A stretch of 64,000 nt of DNA from Lates calcarifer (lineage: Eukaryota > Chordata > Actinopteri > Centropomidae): positions 2,117,937 through 2,181,936 of the forward strand of contig NC_066856.1 of assembly GCF_001640805.2 (NCBI RefSeq), read 5' to 3'. The notes below the pieces were generated by a model. It worked only from the letters and a program-made list of their open reading frames with translations. It made no database searches and was not told where the DNA came from. Shown piece by piece: positions 58,830 to 64,000 of the stretch (positions are counted from its first letter, which is position 1; each line of letters starts with the position of its first letter). The position numbers were made by a program, and so were the translations under genes.

Positions 58830-61800
58830 CTAAAGGAGTGAAAACACAACAGGGTCAAAAGAGCAAATCCGGCCTTCTGTTCTTGCTGCCTTTATTGTGA
58901 AGTTTGCGCAAGGCACGGTGTGATTTTCTTAACACTGCCAATGAAAAGAGGCTTGATTTTCACAGGCCAGCTGACCTGCTAAGAGCAGGTGTGTCTCAGA
59001 TACAGTTTCAGATTTTTTTTTTCTTTCCAGTACACTTCCCAGCTGACGATACTGCAGCTTGATCCAAGTGCTTATCAGGATTTAAATAAAGGCAAATCAA
59101 GAGTTCAGCTGAATTTCTTCCCATTTTGTTGTTTCTATTTTTCATCTTTTCATCTTCCTGATTGTTTTCCAAAGTACTGTGGCTACTGTGACTGAGAAAG
59201 CTCTGGGAACTTCACCTGGATAGTAACACCAATCATTCGAGTAGACCAGCTTTGTTTTTTTCACTCTCTCTTAACTGTTTCCGTAGAGTATGTAACAATA
59301 TATGAACGACACGATCAGCAAAAAGCTTTCTCATGTTTCCACCTTCAGCTTTGGAGAGGAAATATCTGATCTCTTCCTGTAAAGGGATATCAGGTGAGGA
59401 AATAACTATTTCAAGTCTTTTGTAAAGCCAAATGAGGGTCTCTTTTCAGGCCTAAAGGATTAGTGTATGTATAGAAAAGGTTTCTAAACACACACGAAAA
59501 AAAAGGAAGGCAGTTTTTTATGTCTTTATCTTGAACAGTTAATACTGACGTATATTTCAACTTTACAGTTGCAATTTTGAAGTTTTAGTGGCTTTGCAGG
59601 TTACATGCCATCACTTTGTCATCATATCGTGCCTGTTTATACATTTTATGTAAGCAGAAACAAGCCTGGGAAGGAGCCAGAGACACAACATCCTCTGTCA
59701 TGAGGTGACTCTCTCTGACCCTACATACACACTGCTCAAAATAAACCTACACTTGAGTAGAGAAAAACTGAAATGTTTGTTCAGACTCTTATCTCAAGAT
59801 GTACATTTCCTTTGGGGTTGTGCAACGTGTGCTGCATGGTTTATGTTTGAGCCTGTAGGATACATTATGGAGCCTTCAGGAAGATGTGCACAACTCACTT
59901 CCCTCCCTCTGCAGACTCCCAAGGCGAGTCCACCAGTACAGTTTAACCAGACTGTTACTTTAACCTGATATATTGTTGGTAAAATAAGGGCTTAGAAAGT
60001 CACTCTTTAAAGCATGGAAAGCTACACAGCACTTGCTCATCTTGACAAATCATTTAATCTAATGTAGAATCTGCAATCATTCTTTTATTAGAAGTGAAAA
60101 AAGCCCCTCATTTGATTTATTTCTAGTGCAAATGAACCTGTTTCAAGGCTTTTAGTACATTATGTCATTTCCCAGAGAGTATCTCATTCCACAGTAGTTT
60201 AAGGTTTGTTTTATTTCATCTGTTTGAAATCTTCAAGTGCTCTGGGAAATTAATTTTTAAGCAGCAATATGAGAGTCGTTATGTTAGACACTGCAGAATA
60301 AAACAGTTTTATGGAAAGTTGGATGCATAATGACATAATACAATAGTGGGAGTCATACATCTGCTTGCATACTTATTACCAACTATTTTCCAAAGCATAA
60401 AAGCATAGTTTAGATTTGATTTTTTCTGCCTACTGCATAGCCATTTATATTATTAACTGAAATGGGAAGTAGTGCAGAAGTTACTTTATCACCTTGTCAT
60501 ACATTGTTGTAAGTTGTATTGAAGATGCATGGAAAATAAAACCAATGCCAGCTTTATTCTTGTTGTTTGCATTGCTGTTGAATGCACACAACAAAAAGAA
60601 AAGGTGGTGTAACATCCTACCAAATGTTGAAATCAGTATAAAACTATTCATGTACCTATTCTGAATTAAACATACTGCTACAAGTAACATGTTATTCATC
60701 CTAACCAATGATATTTTGAATAGTCACTCCAGTAGGTGAGTGTTCACCTCTGTCGCTGTATGGTAGTCATCAAGGCTCTACACTTAACCAATGTAAGGAG
60801 ACCTTTTTAATGTCGCAAGAAAGTAAATAAGTGAAGGATTTTTCACAAAATTTCGCTTTTAGCAGATTGATTTTAAAAAAGGCCACAGGTCTTAATGTCT
60901 ATAACAGACTTACCAGCATGTGCACGCACACATGCATATCCACAAAGAGAAGCAGACATGGGACAATAACCTATGGAACTGCTCTGTGTCTCTGTCCCCA
61001 CCTATCCCGTCTCACATGACTACTATGACCTCATTCCACCTGAGCCGAGCTCCCAGCTGCCTCCTAGAAGCCTCCAGGCCAGAGAGTGGTGCCAACCATA
61101 ATCTTCCACGCCTTCAACCCTTTCTTCTGAGCTCATTGTCATCACGTCACCTCCTCCACAACCAAACATGCTAAACTGAGGCTGGGAATATTAAACACCA
61201 TGTCAGTGTTAACCTGACCTAAAACATACATCAAAGAATGGACTTACTCAGGTGATGTTCATGACCGGGTGCCTGGTTGCACTAGCTGTTTCTAAGTTAA
61301 AATCCTAACCTAGCTAACATGCTACAGTCTTTACTGAGTGCAGATTTACGAAGAATGCACCATACAAACTAGTTTTATATGGATATTAATAATATACACC
61401 AAGTAACCAGCAAGTGTAACTGTTACATTTGTATAACTGCGTAGTTAATCCAACTAATGGAGAAAACCACTGTTCGCCTGCTGAGCCTATTGAGTAGAAT
61501 AGCACTCTGAAATATGGTCGACACAGGTGACATGACATTTGAAGTAAAGTTACATTACTGAAATATCAGAGAGAAATCATTGTATATATATTTACACAGC
61601 AGCTACTGTTGTCTGTTATTCAACAGTTCCAGCAGGCAAATTAAGTCCCTCAAATGTCCAAATGTATTTTCACAACAGTGTTAGGAAAGTCCAGGAATTA
61701 CATCAGTGTCCAGAACTGAATCTCTTGAAGGGCTGGGAAAGCTTGAAGTCATTAGTAATAACTGGGACTGTTTAGTTTGGCAGGCTGAAAAAATACACAG

Positions 61801-62150
61801 AAAGGTGTTTTTAATATTAGTCATGTCACTTTGTCAGGTAAGCAACACTGGCTTTGCCTCACTCCAATTACTCTTTATTGAACAGTAAAACTTTTAACGG
61901 CTGTAAAGGACAAGAAAGCTCTGTTAGATTAACTCTAGCATTCCCAGTTAATGTTTTCAAATGTAAACATTTCCAGTTCATGACTGCAGTAACGTCATTG
62001 TTAGTTTTGAGCAGAAGTCAACTGTGAACTACACAAAGAACTGTCAAATTAGCAGATTCATAAACATTTACAGCCAGGGCAAAAAGCATGGTTGAAAAGA
62101 TTTGGAACACAGCCATAGTCCTGTCCACATCATGTTTCAGGTAGTGAGTA
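58830..62150. other. Non-coding interval
   Basis: The first 170 bp are GC-balanced (CTTTATTGTGAAGTTTGCGC) and may belong to a regulatory block around the exon candidate. The rest is AT-rich. A strong minus donor CTG/GTAAGTCTG near 60914 lacks an acceptor. Frames 59705-59968 and 60831-61174 show no family. Confidence 0.4.
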
Positions 62151-62154
62151 ATCC

Positions 62155-62640
62155 TCTTGTCTCTCCACTTTTTGGTCTGGTGTTGCTGCTTCTCTGAAAT
62201 CACCCTTTCTTGGCAAGTCTACTTGCTACAGAACAAGCCTCTCTCCTATTACAAAAGGCTGGGCTTAATAAGCGTCCAGGCTGTATCAGCGCTGTATTCA
62301 ATTTCCTCAGATCTTGAAAACGCCGCCGTAAAAGTAGCTGAAATTTACTGCTTTGCCCCCTCAGGTTTTCTTAAAGGGAGATTCCCTTGTGTTGGTTCTT
62401 TTACTCCTGCCAGAAATATTGCTCTGCACTCTTCATTGGGCCTGTGGGAGAAATATGGAAATTTTACAGTAAGAAGTTTAGAAGCAGTGTAATTGGAGAT
62501 GGGCCAGGGTGAGACGCCCCCACCTCCCCCATGTCCTGCAGCATTAGAGGCCTCCAAGCTATGATTGCATCTGCATGCTTTACACACAAGCTTTCTTAAT
62601 TGGACCAGGCTTCAGTTGAAACTTTAAAAAACTCAGGCTG
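62155..62640. promoter_or_regulatory. Strong candidate conserved non-coding block
   Basis: Nearly 500 bp of complex sequence with GGCTTAATAAGCGTCC (about 62262, TTAATAAG-type), CTGTATTCAATTTCCTCAGA (about 62293), GAAAACGCCGCCGTAAAAGT (about 62316), TCATTGGGCCTGTGGGAGAA (about 62433), CAGTGTAATTGGAGATGGG and TCTTAATTGGACC (about 62594). Plus and minus frames overlap without domains. Confidence 0.42.
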
Positions 62641-63639
62641 CACCTACGAGTGAATATGTATGTGCTGTTCTTATTGCATATTTTTGTGCAGTTCTAAATA
62701 CAAGTTATTATGTCTACTGTTGTTCAACTTTTCAGTCATGGTGAACTGTAGTTTCTGTGTGATTGTTAACAAAGACCTCTTGCCATTTAGTAGCTGCTCC
62801 AAAGCTTTTGATCATATCACATGATCTAGGAGTTCCAACTACATAGAATATAGTAGTTAGAACTATATAACTAAAACTGTAGCTCAAACGTAACTGTTTG
62901 TGTCAAAGAGTCAAAGGTGCTGCAGTTAAAACCTATTCAGAGAGGTATGCCAGCAGTATGTTATTTCAATAAAACAAACATAAAAAAAAGTACTTATATG
63001 TTGGAGTTCTTCATATTTGCAGCAAGCACTGAGACAGAACAGTCACAGTCATACTGTTTTATGTAGGTATACTGGAAAAGGAGAAACTTGTTTTTATAGG
63101 TGGAAATGTGGCAAAACCAGTTATGAAATGAGTGTACAGGTCGTGACAGCCACTTGTTGACCTCTGATGTAATCTTTTCTATTCATTTAGGATAGAGCAT
63201 TATCACTTTTTTTTGGTAAATGATATGAAGCTGGGAATGCAGGAGCTAAGTGCCCCTCTGGCTGTCTGTCATGATTCATGCTATCACTGATCATGATGCA
63301 ATACCCTGCAAAGTGAACTACTGCAGCAGATTATTACAGTGGTAGAGTACAGTAGAAAGTACAGTCTCATAACTCATGGCCTGCAGGATTCTGTCCATGG
63401 GAGTTTAGACTGACAGAACATGATGTCAGTGATTAGTTCTGTGGATTGATCTTTGAATGCACAGAATAGGTATACTCTGCAGCTTTCAACAACAAACAAC
63501 CTAAATGGCAGAATGAGCTTACCAAACCAATTAGCCACAGTAAAGGTAGAATGAGTGTTGATGGTTGTCAGAGGGTTGAGTCATGCACATTAAGATAACA
63601 TCAAGAATTACTCTGCAGTGTGCTGACTGACAGTTGTTC
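62641..63639. other. Non-coding interval
   Basis: AT-rich, nothing recognised. Confidence 0.45.
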
Positions 63640-63673
63640 TGTTCCCATTCTCTTGGCCAAGAGAATGGGAACA
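63640..63673. repeat. Perfect 34-bp palindrome with no spacer
   Basis: The left half TGTTCCCATTCTCTTGG (63640-63656) is followed immediately by its exact reverse complement CCAAGAGAATGGGAACA (63657-63673). Pairing stops at the next base on each side. Confidence 0.95.
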
Positions 63674-64000
63674 TTAGATGAATGTGATCACAGCATGTCG
63701 ATCAGTTATAAGCAGGGGTGAACAGGGTGCAACAGGAAATATTTCCCAGGTGACTGCTGGAACAGAAGTCAAGTTGCGATGGTATCTCTGGGTACTGCTG
63801 TGAAGGACAGAGTTATCACTTGTTTTCCATCTGATTGGAGCAGATGTGAATCAGCAATAAGGACTGGAAGTACAGAGGTAGAGCACAGAGAAAAGCTTTG
63901 ATAACATTCAATAAGTTTGGCAGTAGGCTGGTGTACACTACACTGTTAGTCCCTGTTTTCACCAAAAACAACATCAAGAATGATCATAACTTTTCCTTGT
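63674..64000. other. Non-coding, nothing seen
   Basis: No gene or repeat recognised up to the right edge. Confidence 0.45.

Noticed and set aside
60890..61000. Strong minus-strand donor GTAAGTCTG
   Set aside because: No acceptor within a reasonable distance on the same strand; isolated donors are common by chance.

Overview
This window looks like nuclear DNA from a ray-finned (probably percomorph teleost) fish. The grounds are: AT-leaning composition with many short stop-riddled frames, abundant (CA)n/(TA)n/(CT)n microsatellites, small non-autonomous hAT-type DNA transposons, and several diverged interspersed repeats whose wording I recognise from teleost genomes. There is no bacterial, organellar or viral gene organisation. 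The fish assignment rests on remembered repeat families and has not been tested by a search.

Almost nothing here codes for protein. The best coding evidence lies at the extreme left edge. On the minus strand a strong splice acceptor leads into an exon (107 down to base 1) with an in-frame stop just before tandem ATGs and a hydrophobic, signal-peptide-like start that runs off the window. I therefore read most of the window as the 5' flank or first-intron side of a secreted or membrane protein gene transcribed leftwards. A second exon-like block (58742-58829, minus) has an excellent acceptor and donor and an open, coding-like frame, but I cannot name it. No complete gene is visible.

The remainder alternates between two kinds of DNA. 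(1) Roughly twenty blocks of 150-550 bp are complex-sequence, repeat-free and rich in TAATTA/ATGCAAAT/TAAACA-like motifs, so they look like conserved non-coding elements (cis-regulatory candidates). The most convincing are near 16.7-17.8, 28.6, 29.6, 35.0, 37.7, 43.0, 44.0, 49.0, 52.8, 54.5, 57.5 and 62.2 kb. Conservation itself cannot be seen from one sequence. (2) Transposon and repeat debris: a well-preserved 309-bp hAT-type MITE with a perfect 8-bp target-site duplication (20012-20320), an older hAT-like element (4474-5347), a 629-bp TIR element (13670-14298), a 414-bp TIR element (43421-43834), a GC-rich LTR-like block (20431-20925), four scattered copies of one dispersed family (22.9, 40.8, 45.7, 58.5 kb), and two copies of another (23.9, 51.0 kb).

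Small structural curiosities include a perfect 34-bp palindrome at 63640-63673, a 14-bp-arm hairpin at 30912-30949, a 16-bp TAAT palindrome inside a regulatory-looking block at 35008-35023, and two G-quadruplex-prone tracts near 7.8-7.95 kb. I found no tRNA, rRNA, CRISPR array or multi-gene system, and nothing that justifies claiming a new biological system. The most worthwhile leads are the left-edge gene start, the orphan exon and the block-like regulatory landscape.
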